From Psoroptes ovis (taxonomy: Eukaryota; Arthropoda; Arachnida; Sarcoptiformes; Psoroptidae): 64,000 bases of DNA. Below are positions 39,601 through 49,791 of this stretch, piece after piece (the stretch's first letter is position 1; each line of letters starts with the position of its first letter). A program made the position numbers and the translations under genes. The DNA lies in NCBI GenBank assembly GCA_002943765.1, contig PQWQ01000014.1, positions 682,001 to 746,000 on the forward strand, written 5' to 3'. The notes under the pieces were generated by a model. That model saw only the letters and a list, made by a program, of their open reading frames with translations, made no database searches and was not told the DNA's origin.

Positions 39601-42600
39601 CGACTGTCACCAGCAATCTGCGCCACCAAAACAATATCAACTTTTCAATAGCTTCGGGTAATGATGATAATAACAATAATAACGAAAGAATCATCATCAT
39701 TATTTATTGAATCTGGTCATCATCATCATTGGAACTGTGATTGTTTTTCAATGGAAAAATGGAAAAAACAAAAAACAATGACACTAGATTCATCTGAATT
39801 GGATTTAACAATTTTGCCTGAAAAAGCACGTTTCATAAATTATATTTTTGCTTTTTTTTTTTGACTGTTTATTTGTTTCAAGTAAATTTATGAATGAACA
39901 GAGATGAAAATCAAATAAAATGAAAAAAATTCAAAGAAATCTTTGGCAGAACCAGAGTAAAATGCAGACACACACACTTCATACGATTGATCATAATTCA
40001 TCCATTGGAAGAAAAATTTTGTTACAAATAAATGAACAAATCGATTGTTTATTTGACAAATTTTCATTTTTATTTTTTTTTTCTTATTTTGGATTCGTTT
40101 AATTGGATTCATTCGTTGCTGCATCACAGACAAACAGCCCAAAGAATTTAGCTATTTTTTCTGTTGATGATGATGATGATGATCATCATCATCAGGATCA
40201 TTGAATGAAGAGTCTGCAAAAGCATATATCAGCAGCAATTATTTTCAAGATTTTTTTTCCCATTTCTCTTGATATGATTGTTTCAATGCAATTGAATCGA
40301 GCAAAATTGAAATGATCTTTCATTTTCATTCATTTTTCAGTTTTTTTTTTGCCCAATTTCGCTTCTCTCAATGAGAAGACAACACGAAATTCAATTTTTC
40401 AACATTAACAATTCAATTTAAAATTTTTGTTTTGTTCTGGGCAAAAAACAAAAAATGAAATGAAAATGATTGTTTTTTGTGTTTTTGTGTTTCATTTGAA
40501 AAATATTTTTTTCGGAAGAAACAATTTGTTTTCAAGTAAAAAATTTAATATTATTAGATTGGTTGGTGCATAGACTTTGGTGCACCCTAGCACAGCTCAC
40601 AAACACACGAAAACAATCTGATACTAATGATGCAATTGTTGGCGGCCAATTTAATTCAAGTGAAAAATAATAATAACAAATAATAATATTACTAATATTA
40701 TTATCATCATTTATTATCAGTTGAACAATTTAAAAGAAATATTACAAAAAAATAATAATAATAATATTGAGTTGTCCAGAAAGTTTTTGCCGATTTATTA
40801 GTTGAAAAACATTTGAAAATTGGCGAAAAAACTTTTCGGACAACCCTAATAATAAACCTTGACGAGCAATTCATTGTCTTTAATTCTTTCAAGTCATTTT
40901 CATCATTATTATTATCATGGTTGTCATTATTATTGTTGCTATTATCATTATTAGAAATTGAATCAACCAAATACGCTAACCAACCATTGTATACGAGAAT
41001 TTATCATTTTTCGTTGATGTTTCTGTTGGCCAAGTTTCCAACTTAGGTATTATTAATAAATTTACCTGCAAAATTTAATTTTCTTTGATGAAATATTTCA
41101 ATTTTTTTGATTGAAAAATTGCACGAAAAACAATTTGATGATTGAATGAAAATTTCAAATTTTTTTTCCACCGAAAATCTTCCAAAAACGTCTTCTGTTT
41201 GTTTGCTGTGAATGGGGATTTAAAATTCCCGCAAAAATTTTAAATTTTTAAAAAACTTTTCAATTTTTCAATTCTTCGTTTAGTTTTTTTGATACAGTCA
41301 TACCTCGTTTAACGCTGGCGATCTTTTTGAAATTTAACTCTGATTACGCATCATATTCGAACACATGATGATATATATTGATCAATTATCATGGAAATTT
41401 TCAATTTTTTTAAAAACATTGACTATCTAATATGAAATGGAACAGTAAATCAAGATATTGGATCAGCGTAAAACGAGGTATGACTGTACACTTTTATTTC
41501 GGTAAATCAGTTTCAATATTTTATTCCTTCGAATATTGTTTTTCATAAATATTATCACATTATTTTTCGTAGAAATCATCACTTTTTTCACGTTTTGTTT
41601 GGTTTACTTATGAAATACCAATTTTCTAGATTGAAATTGAGATTTTCTTCTTTTATTTTATTTAAAAAATTTGAAAAAAATATTTTCATTTTGACAAACG
41701 AGATTTCAACAAAGCTCATGTGAGTGTGCTTGTATGAGATAAAATAAATAGATTTTCTTCTTCGCTCTTTTCTCACTTTGTTCGGTGAAAAAAATTTCTT
41801 GGAGAATAAAAAACAATAAAATTTTTCACGATTTTGTCTATAATATTAGCCTGTCCGAAAAGTTCATCCCGTTTAATCACAATAGAGTTGCCAATGAAAA
41901 TCGGCCACGACTTTCCGGACAGCCTAATATAATATGAGCTAGAAAATGAAAATTTCAAGCTTTTCAGCATTATCTATTTGAAATGAATCTTATTTTTTTC
42001 ATATTTTCCGCATTGTTTTGCAATATGAATCCATATTTTTATTTCTATCAGATTTCTTCATATACTTAACACATTGTCGGTTTTCCAAGTTTTTCTTTTT
42101 CAAGAAAAATGAAATGAAAATAATATAATTTGAAACAATACCCCATGAATCAGTGAGTGAGTGATTTGAGAAATGAAGAAAAAACAAAAAAAAAAATCTG
42201 TGTATTTGTAAATTGATTATTTTTTAGAGGATACAGGCCTATAGCTTCTTTGGTTTTCATTGGCAAACCGACTGAAAAACAAAGAAATCTTTGAATAATT
42301 CCTTTTTTTGAAAGATATTTCAAATTGTTCAAAGCTGCATTTGGGGAAAATCAAAGAATAGCCTATGAAATATGAAAATATTTTTCATAAATATCATCAA
42401 TTTTGTTTGACAAAAGAATTTTTGAAGCAAGAAGGAGGAGTAACAGAAATATTTCGGATTCAAAATTGAAACGTCAAAATTTTTTTTTTGAAACAAAAAC
42501 ATTTCCCCGAAATACAAGGAAAAACAAACCGAATATAAACAAGTGTAAATCATTTTTTAATGCTTTTGAATTTTTAAAAAATTTTTTGATATTTTTGATT

Positions 42601-44209
42601 TGAATAAATTGAAAATCAATTTTTTTTTCGCAGCTTTTTTTTCATATCGATGGTTTTGTAATACAAGAAATAATAATAAAAGATATGAATTATTATTGCA
42701 GGGAAGCCAACATTCATTCATTCATTTATCGCATTGGATTGTTTGAATGCCAATTTCATTGATTTTTTTTGTTTTGTTTTGATTTTTCAATTCTTTTCAT
42801 TTCGTTAATTTCAGTTTGATTCAAATTTGATTGTTTTGAAGTTTGAAATTTTTGGATTCTCTCCCTTGAAATTGTGGATAATTCGTGTTTTGTTTCCTAT
42901 CGCTCTCGTTGATTATTCACTGTGAATAATTGTCATTTGATTAATTTTATTTTTATATTTGTTTGAATGCAATTTTTCAATGATGAACGAAATTAATCAT
43001 CAATTTTCTGTTTGATTGTTTTCAATGATTTCAATTTCCATTCAATCTCATTCAATCTTCATTGAATTTCCTCATCATTTTCTCTTCATATTTCATATTC
43101 AAACTCTTTCTCCAATAATCAATTTTCGAATCAAATTGAAATTTTGGATTTGATTTGAAATTATTGAATTATGAATGATATTCATTGAATGATTAGTGTT
43201 AATGAATTTTCTCTCATTTTCTCAATGAATATTTCCATTTAATTCTATTTTTTTTGCTTCCATACACTTTTTTGACATAATTTCATTTCAAACAATAATC
43301 ATCGTTTGTGCATGATTAAACAGTCATAATTTTGATTTTGATGATGATTATATTGGTGATTAAAGAGTTCACCACCATCATCATCATCCAAGTAATCATC
43401 CAAATAATCATTTAAGAGTGGAAAAATTAAAATGGTAAATCTTCAATATTTTCAATTATGATTTCACAAAAGAAATCGTCAAAGTTTTCACGGATTTTTT
43501 TTTGAATTCTTATATACCATATATAAGTGTATAGTCTAAGTGTTATTTCATTTTCTTTGAATTTGATAATTGAAAAATGAAGTGTACAATATGTGAAAGT
43601 TTGCAAGTGCATGCTTGTGTGTGTGTGAAAAATTTTAAACTTGAGATTTAATTTTTTCAGTTGTATCAATTTCACTATTTCTTTGAAAATTCTCTTTGAA
43701 ATACACTGTTTTGTCATTTTGAATAAAGATTTGATTCAAATTTCAAATTTCATTCATTTTTTTTCTTTTGTTTAAATTTTTAAATCCAATGAAAATTGAA
43801 TTTTTTTTTTCATGGGAATTTTTTTCACAATTCTTGGCAAGATTTTCTTCGAGTACCAAAAGATATATTCAGTTTTATGTTCAAAGGAAAAAATAGAGGA
43901 GAAAAAGGATCAGATTCAACATGAATTTTTCCCATTATATTCAATGAATAACGATCATCTATTATATCATTCATGCTTTAAGCAAAAATATTTTAAATAA
44001 TTCAAATAAAAACACGTTACCTTATAATGATGATTATTATGGAATGATTGCTGCTGCTGCTGAGATGGTAATAAACGTAATCGATTATTATTATTATTAT
44101 TGTTATTATTTATTGGTGACCAAAATGCATGAATTTCGCTTTGATTTTCAATGATAATAATCGAACAAATTGAAATTATAATGAAATTTTTAAATAATTG
44201 TTGATTCAT
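24002..44209 (-). CDS. Secreted Cys-rich prohormone-like protein (ITG-like/prohormone-3 or Dickkopf-like), four exons over 20 kb
   Basis: Exons in transcript order: 44209-44021, 32423-32201, 27839-27582, 24213-24002; phases 0, 1 and 1 join cleanly to 293 aa. Residues 1-29 form a signal peptide (MNQQLFKNFIIISICSIIII..). Cys patterns follow: EKCVQKPCVQSEQCCPGSVC in exon 2; GTCLPIYGVNEGDTCQDDGDCENGLRC in exon 3; AECTTSSECDASHSLCCQLI then RKACIYFSDPKMCLGPV in exon 4. Poly-Ser, Gln and Asn inserts separate them. Spacing such as CxxxGDCxxGLxC and SLCCQ resembles colipase/Dickkopf folds and the arthropod ITG-like (prohormone-3) precursors; I do not see an ITGQGNR peptide after the signal, and only basic RKLG, KRHR and SRK sites that could be cut. 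Function is therefore inferred as secreted signalling. Poly(A): AATAAA at 23967-23972 (minus). Introns of 11.6, 4.4 and 3.4 kb are far longer than elsewhere here. Confidence 0.7.
24214..27581 (-). other. Intron 3 of the prohormone-like gene
   Basis: 3.4 kb. Contains a poly(A) tract at 25662-25684 and no supported gene. A less AT-rich patch at 27100-27243 includes a 20-codon plus-strand ORF followed by a donor-like GTAAGC, treated under findings. Confidence 0.55.
28492..28571 (-). mobile_element. Mariner-type MITE, copy 4 (reverse orientation)
   Basis: 80 bp, TTAGGTTGTCCGG to CGGGCAACCTAA, with TA on both sides. The core reads as the reverse complement of the other copies (GATTTTCATGAGCAACTCTA), so it inserted in the opposite direction. 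Lies in intron 2 of the prohormone-like gene. Confidence 0.9.
31531..31610. mobile_element. Mariner-type MITE, copy 5 (long-TIR variant)
   Basis: 80 bp, TTAGGTTGTCCGAAAAG to CGGACAACCTAT, with TA on both sides. The inner arms continue the inverted repeat (AGTTTTTGCCG facing CGGCAAGAACT), so it is a different subtype from the common form, closer to a full mariner terminus. Confidence 0.85.
31630..31709 (+). mobile_element. Mariner-type MITE, copy 6
   Basis: 80 bp, TTGGGTTGTCCGAAAAGTTC to CGGACAACCTAA, flanked by TA. Common-type core with several substitutions. It starts only 19 bp after copy 5. Confidence 0.88.
33864..34187 (+). CDS. SELENOK: Selenoprotein K homologue, Cys form, one exon
   Basis: 107 aa. 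It starts MVYINSRGEIVDK like all SelK proteins. A single membrane segment follows (about residues 20-42, PIKFLAKILWFFINFFLTLFG), then a cytosolic Gly-rich tail with a basic patch (GRPRRIATLPR) and the end CPGGACGR. In vertebrate and fly SelK the penultimate region carries selenocysteine (GGUG); here the matching residue 105 is Cys, codon TGT, and the frame stops normally at TGA 34185-34187. SelK sits in the ER membrane, takes part in ER-associated degradation with p97 and Derlin, and supports DHHC6 palmitoylation in vertebrates. It has its own ATG in good context (AAAAATGG) and a poly(A) signal at 34441-34446. It is nested, antisense, in intron 1 of the prohormone-like gene. Confidence 0.88.
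   Translation: MVYINSRGEIVDKEPITWRTPIKFLAKILWFFINFFLTLFGMNDKSESMKRYFIGGGSNGYYGDGPSGGGGGFGGGGGGGGRPRRIATLPRSSPISMSTCPGGACGR
35656..35691. repeat. (CAGT)n microsatellite with central inversion
   Basis: CAGT units on either side of a central CGATCG, about 36 bp in all. Confidence 0.7.
36771..36794. repeat. Perfect 10-bp hairpin
   Basis: TTTTTGGGTG, a 4-nt loop ACAA, then CACCCAAAAA: a perfect stem in intron 1 of the prohormone-like gene. No gene ends here, so a terminator role is not suggested. Confidence 0.6.
38436..38515 (+). mobile_element. Mariner-type MITE, copy 7
   Basis: 80 bp, AAAGGCTGTCCGAGAAG to CCGGACAACCTAA, with TA on both flanks. Common-type core CGCTTAATCAATAGAGTTG. Confidence 0.88.
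40767..40849. mobile_element. Mariner-type MITE, copy 8 (long-TIR variant)
   Basis: 83 bp, TTGAGTTGTCCAGAAAG to CGGACAACCCTAA, with TA on both sides. The inner inverted repeat continues (AAGTTTTTGCCGATTT facing AAATTGGCGAAAAAAC), as in copy 5. Confidence 0.85.
41295..41486. mobile_element. pogo/Tigger-like MITE, 192 bp
   Basis: The left end reads CAGTCATACCTCGTTTAACG and the right end is its inverted copy (CGTAAAACGAGGTATGACTG). The 23-bp terminal repeats differ at one base, and TA flanks both ends (41293-41294, 41487-41488). Animal Tigger/pogo elements have CAGGCATACCTCGTTTTA-type ends and TA targets, so the family call is good. The inside has no ORF, so movement would need a transposase from elsewhere. 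Lies in intron 1 of the prohormone-like gene. Confidence 0.88.
41846..41927 (+). mobile_element. Mariner-type MITE, copy 9
   Basis: 82 bp, TTAGCCTGTCCGAAAAGTTC to CCGGACAGCCTAA, TA on both sides. Both termini carry the matching GCCTG/CAGGC change, so the inverted repeat stays paired. Confidence 0.88.
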
Positions 44210-45138
44210 GATTTGTTTTTTTTTCTTCAATCGATGTTGTTGTTGTTGGTTGAATTATTTAATTGAATCATTAATTGAATTTATCAATATATATGGATTG
44301 ATTGTTGAATGAATGCATTGAAATTTTGATTTTTCGATTTAAAATAATCGAAGAATGAAGAATAATTCTTCAATCAGATCTTGTTGAATTCAATATCATC
44401 GAGAATTGAAGAAAGAGAGCGAGATTGAAAGAAATTGTTGGTCGTGCAATTACATTTATATACTGTTTGGCTGGTGTTTCACTGACATATATCACACAGA
44501 ATATGTATTTCGCTTTCTCTCTCTCTTACTTTTTCAAAATTCAACGCATGTCAAATTCAATTCATGATTGTAACTTATTCGTTTTTATATTAAATGATTT
44601 TAAATTCAAATTTTTTTTCTATTTATTTCATTGTTAATGCAAATAACACACATACATACATACAAATAATGATGATTAAATAAGCAACAAATTTGTTTTT
44701 TTCCATTTCAATTTCGATCATTTTTACTCCGATACTGATAATCGATATCATCGGAAGCCGAAAAAAATTTGTCAAATATTTATTTGTTGTTTAAAGACTA
44801 AAGATAGATGGATGAAGAGCCAAAGCAAAAATTATTGACAAAATATTTTTCTACCCATGAATTGAATGATGAATGAAATTAGATACTCTCTGAAAATCGT
44901 CCCGAAATTCATCGTCCACCATCGTTTTTTTTCTATCTATTTGATGACAACAAGCAAATAAATACACAGAGAAAACAAAAACGAATGTACAGAAATCGGC
45001 AAAAGTGAATTTGAAATTTTAGAACTTTGAATGTTGATGATGATAATAAATGCATAATTTTAGCCAAGGAAAATACGAGGAATAAATGTTGGCTTCACTG
45101 CCATAAAGCATCAATGAAAAAAATTATCATTTTCATAT

Positions 45139-45218
45139 TTAGATTGTCCGAAAAGTTCATTCCGCTTAATGGAATAGAGTTATTCATGAAAATTGGCCAG
45201 AACTTTTCGGACAATCAA
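45139..45218 (+). mobile_element. Mariner-type MITE, copy 10
   Basis: About 80 bp, TTAGATTGTCCGAAAAGTTC to CGGACAATCAA, followed by A then TA. The GATTG/CAATC change is shared by both ends. Core has a small insertion (TTAATGGAATAGAG). Confidence 0.85.
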
Positions 45219-47655
45219 ATATATATTCATTTTACATTGGAAATCGATAATCGATAATCATGTTAATTAATGAATTTATTTTTATTTTTATTTTTCGGGA
45301 ATTTTTTCTCGGTCCTATTTCAGACTATGCATAATGAAATTTTGCATGTTCGTATCTATCTGTATGGAATGGCAGCATTATCATCATCATGATTATCCAC
45401 ACACACAAATGAATGATTCTCCATGGGAATCAAATGATCTTTCATATTTTTTTTGTTTTTGTTTCAGTTTTTGTCCTTTTGCGTGTATTATTATGTGTTT
45501 GTGCTTGTGTGTGTCTATGTTCTCTTGAGACATTTGAAATTTGATGTTTTGAATGCTTTGTAAGATCAAATACGAAAAAAATGGTAAAGAAATGATGATG
45601 ATGATGAATAATACCTACACCGACATTTATACTCGGATAAAATATGATATCAAGGATCCAAATGAAAGAAACAAATATTTTACTTAAGGCTTCAAAGACA
45701 GAGAAATGAATGAGAAAAAATGTTGAATAAAACAATGAAAAATTTGAATATTTCGTTGCCTTTATTTACATTTGATATATTAACATTTTTCTTAATATAA
45801 TTTCTTTGAAATAAAGAGATAATTTCATTCGGTTTAACGGTTTGATTCAAATTCAATAACATGTTTCATTCATTCATTCTTTGTTTTCTTTGTCATTTGA
45901 ATTCTTAGATTTGTTTATTTTTCATTTAATTATCATTATTATGATCATCATCTTAGTATTTACTTATTACATTTGCATATCATATGTGATATCATATGAT
46001 ATGATACAGTTGAATTATTATTATTAAAATGAACAAAATAAGACTAATCTTTATGGTAAGAAAAAAAATGTATTAAATTTGATTCTCATATAAGCCAAGG
46101 TATGCTTCGTTCGTCGAAAGATTTTTCTGACTGGTTTAAGGCTTTGATACGTGAAGCGTCACCTAAATTCTGACTGAATGAAATTCAGATTATTTTCCTC
46201 GCCAGCGATTCGATGACTTTCAACGGAGAAAAAACGAAAAGTAAAAAATGTCATTTCGATATTATTTTTAATATGATTCATTTTCCATCGAAATGATTAT
46301 CATTAATGCTTTCAAATAGCAAAGAAAAGATCAGGTTCATTGTTTGTTTCTATACCAAAAAACTTTAATTAATGTTTTGCCATTATTTTTTATTTTTCCT
46401 GGTTTAATTACAATATTTCACCAATATTTTCCCATATCTCTGGGTCTGTATGTCTTTATACTATATAAATCTACTATATTTTCATTTAATTAATTCATAA
46501 TTATTCCGATAATCATCATCATAATCATTATTTCAAAATGATATTGGAAAAATAAATATTTATAAATGTGATTCCAGAGAAAAAACAAGAATAAAAATCA
46601 AATTTCGGATTTGTGCCAATTCAGAGAAATCCTCGTGCATTTGATTTTTGGCCTTTGACTGATCAAAAGTCTTTGATCAATTATCAAAGAATAATGGAGA
46701 GAAAAATCGATGAAAATATGTCATTTTTTCCCGAACAAGAAATGAATTTGTGAATCGATCAAAAATCAATAATAAATCAATTGAACCGGATCTAATGACT
46801 ATCATTTGCTTGTATGAAACATACATACATCAATAATAATGCTGATGACATTTCAATGATGATCATAACCATTGTTCAATGATATGAATCGAAGCTAATT
46901 TTGTGGTCATTTCAATTTCGGAACCAAAAAAAATAATGATGATTTGCTTATTTTCAGATCATCAATTCCATCTTATTTTCATTTCTTCTAACTACAATAT
47001 CTTATGCATTCAAATGGCCAATAAATATTGTCAAATTGACATTATGAGAGACATAATTTAAGATACATTCATATGGTCATTTGATGTGTTTTATTTTTTC
47101 ATTTAAAATCATTTATTATTATCAGGAAAAACAATTTACTTATTCGTGATTTATTTCTTTATTTTTTTTTGTCCATTCATTTTGTTCAAAACAATACACG
47201 ATCATGCAGCACATAAAGTGTTAAATGCCTTTGAAGTATTCAATTTTATTTACTTTTTTTTCCTCTAAAAAAAAACACATTTCCATTTGAAAATTGAAAA
47301 AATAATAATAAAGGGGAAGTCATCATAACGATTTCGAAATGAATTTTGTTAATAAAATTAAATCTACGAGAGAAAAATAAAAAACTCGACAAAATCACTG
47401 GATGTACTGAGAATTTTCAATTTTTTGATCCATTTAAAAAAATATAAGCCATTTCATTTCATTTCATTCATTCAACCATTGGCTATAGTCAATGACAGGC
47501 AACATCAGCAACAACAACAAACGATAATAAATTAGTTGATTCAATGATAATGGGGGTTTTCAATGATTATCATAATACTACCAGTGATAATAATAATGAT
47601 AAAAGCTTATCAAGCAATCTTTGGTTTTTATTTTTATTTTTTTGTATTTTTCATA

Positions 47656-47736
47656 TTAGGCTGTCCGGAAGGTTCTTGTCAAATTTTCAATTGAAAATAT
47701 AGATTTTAAGCTGTGCGAATTTTCCGGACAACCTAA
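47656..47736. mobile_element. Mariner-type MITE, copy 11 (diverged core)
   Basis: 81 bp, TTAGGCTGTCCGGAAGG to TTTCCGGACAACCTAA, TA on both sides. The inner sequence does not match the common core, so it is a third sequence type with the same ends. Confidence 0.8.
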
Positions 47737-48302
47737 TATTTTTCAAGTCTTGAAAAAGTATACTCACAAAACGTCAATTGAATTTTAATAATCCATTTCA
47801 TTTATTGTTGGTGTATTATGTTACACATTTTGAAGAAATGGCATTTAGTAAAAGTCCTCACATCAAAGTTGAAAAAATGGGGAATTTCAAGATATTTTCA
47901 ATTTTTTTTTCGACGCAGTGAAACGAGCTGATTTCATTCGATAATAAATCGATTGGATTTGGACATTCAAAAATTCAAAATTTGATTTATGCGATTTGAG
48001 CGATAACGGACATTGAGCGTCGATATATGATTGAATAAATTTAAATTTCTTTGACAATTTTTTATTAATCCATTTTTTTCTATGTAAAATTATTAATTTG
48101 ATATGATTTATATGCTGCTTGTGCAATGCTTATTGATTGTTTATTCAATTTTATTAATGTTTTTCAATGCAAATTCAAGTTTTGGGATGCAATTTGAAAA
48201 TTTATTGATTTTAAAATGTTTTATTTTATTGATTTTTGGTCCTCGATTATTTTCATCGTTGTTGTTGTTGTTGTTGTTACAATTATTTATTTTCGACACA
48301 AT

Positions 48303-49595
48303 TTATTTTTTCAATCGTTGCTTGAATTGATTTAATTTTGATTGTTGTTGTTGTTGTTGTTGTTGTTGCTGTTGCTGTTGTTGTTGTTTATATATTAAAT
48401 GATTATAATTTTGAAAATAATTTTTAGCAAATAAATATTCATCAATTATCCATGGATGTTGTATTAATTGTTTAATTGTTATACGTTTCAATGGTTCTGG
48501 TTCCAGCATCAATGTTAATATATGTATTAATAAATCATTTGGATATTCGGGTAAATTTTTTGCAAATATCCAACATTGTTTTAATTGTAACTGTAATTGA
48601 TTTGATGAATTTTTTGCTTCAAATGGATAACGATTATTTAACATAACAAACAAACAAACACCTAATGACCAAATATCGGCTAAAAATGCATTGTATGGTT
48701 TTTCATTGATAATTTCGGGTGCCATATAATCCAATGTACCACAATATGTATTATTCATAATAATATTACCATTTATATCATGAGAAATTAAACGACTCAA
48801 GCCGAAATCAGTGATTAATATTGTTAATTTATTATTTGGATGACGTAATAATAATATATTCTCTAATTTAATATCACGATGTGCAATATTCATTGAATGT
48901 ATATAATTAATTGCAACTAATATCTGTGCAAATAACATTTGTGTTTCACGTTCTTTTAATGGTCCATTTCGTCGTACATACGAGGATAATGTACCTGAAT
49001 TGGCTAATTTTAAAAATATATAAAGTTTTTCATTTATAACAAAATGTGCATATAATTTTACAATATATGGATTATCTAATTTTTTCAAAATAAATAATTC
49101 ATTTTTAAAATCTTCTATTTTTGAATTATTATAATTATTATTATTATTATCTACTGTTCTTTTTGTTATTGTTCTTGTTGTTGCATTATTTGCATCATTT
49201 GTTACAGTGAATAAATGACTTTTAGCTAATGATAATTAATTTTTCAGGAGAGAAAAAAATGAAATTTTATTTAAAGATGCTCATTATTATCATCATTAAT
49301 ATAATCAGTACGAAAATTACATACATTTAGCGATATCAATTTTTTTACATGCAACTTGTATATTTGTCATTATATGTGTTGCATAATAAATTTGTGAAAA
49401 ACCACCTTCAGCAAAACGTTTGCCTAATTTATAACCATAATATTGTAATATTTGTGCTTCGTTTGTAAAACGTGAACTCGGGATACGATAAAAACGTGTA
49501 AATTTATCCACATCGATATGATTCAATTGTCGAGAATCATAACATTTACTTAGACTACGTATTATGCCATTATTCTCATAGGCTTTGAAACTCAT
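48303..49595 (-). CDS. Ser/Thr protein kinase, TSSK-like
   Basis: Exons 49595-49325 and 49225-48303 (intron 99 nt) give 397 aa. The kinase domain runs from about residue 54 to 345: YKLGKRFAEGGFSQIYYA (Gly loop), Lys84 in VACKK, catalytic HRDIKLEN (206-213), DFG (230-232), GTLDYMAPE and ADIWSLGVCLFVMLNNRYPF. All catalytic residues are present, so it should be active. The opening GYKLGK and the short C-lobe suggest the testis-specific kinase (TSSK) group, but HRDIKLEN also fits related CAMK kinases. Unusual: about 35 Asn/Thr-rich residues (91-128) inserted between the Lys84 strand and the alpha-C region, and a C-terminal poly-Gln tract (CAA/CAG) before KLNQFKQRLKK. The stop overlaps an AATAAA signal. 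Head of the gene lies 196 nt from the chitinase stop. Confidence 0.85.
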
Positions 49596-49771
49596 TTCGT
49601 TTATCTGAAATTCACAAATTTTAGAACGAAATTTTGAGCTAATTTTTATACAGAAACCATTTAGAATAAAATAATTAAAATGAGCATATAATTCAATTAA
49701 TCATTTTAGAGTTAATTGAACCAATTTGCTCTAAATTAATGAACATAATTTTTCGTTTAAAGATCACAAAT

Positions 49772-49777
49772 TTTATT
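49772..49777 (-). terminator. Poly(A) signal of the chitinase gene
   Basis: AATAAA on the minus strand about 15 nt after the stop at 49792-49794; another AATAAA overlaps the stop itself (49791-49796). Confidence 0.4.
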
Positions 49778-49791
49778 ATCGAAATAAAAAT

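Larger units (their letters stand above)
32424..44020 (-). other. Intron 1 of the prohormone-like gene (11.6 kb)
   Basis: It separates the signal-peptide exon from the first Cys-rich exon. It holds a nested plus-strand SELENOK gene (33864-34187), three mariner-type MITEs (38436, 40767, 41846), one pogo/Tigger-like MITE (41295-41486), a CAGT microsatellite, a CA run at about 39234-39252 and a perfect hairpin at 36771-36794. No other exon is supported. Confidence 0.6.
44210..48302. other. Gap between prohormone-like gene and kinase gene
   Basis: 4.1 kb upstream of the prohormone-like gene (its promoter should be in the left part) and downstream of the kinase. Contains MITE copies at 45139 and 47656, an AT-rich palindromic patch at 45975-46010 (CATATCATATGTGATATCAT) and a distinct GC-richer island at 46090-46235. 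No other gene is supported. Confidence 0.5.
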
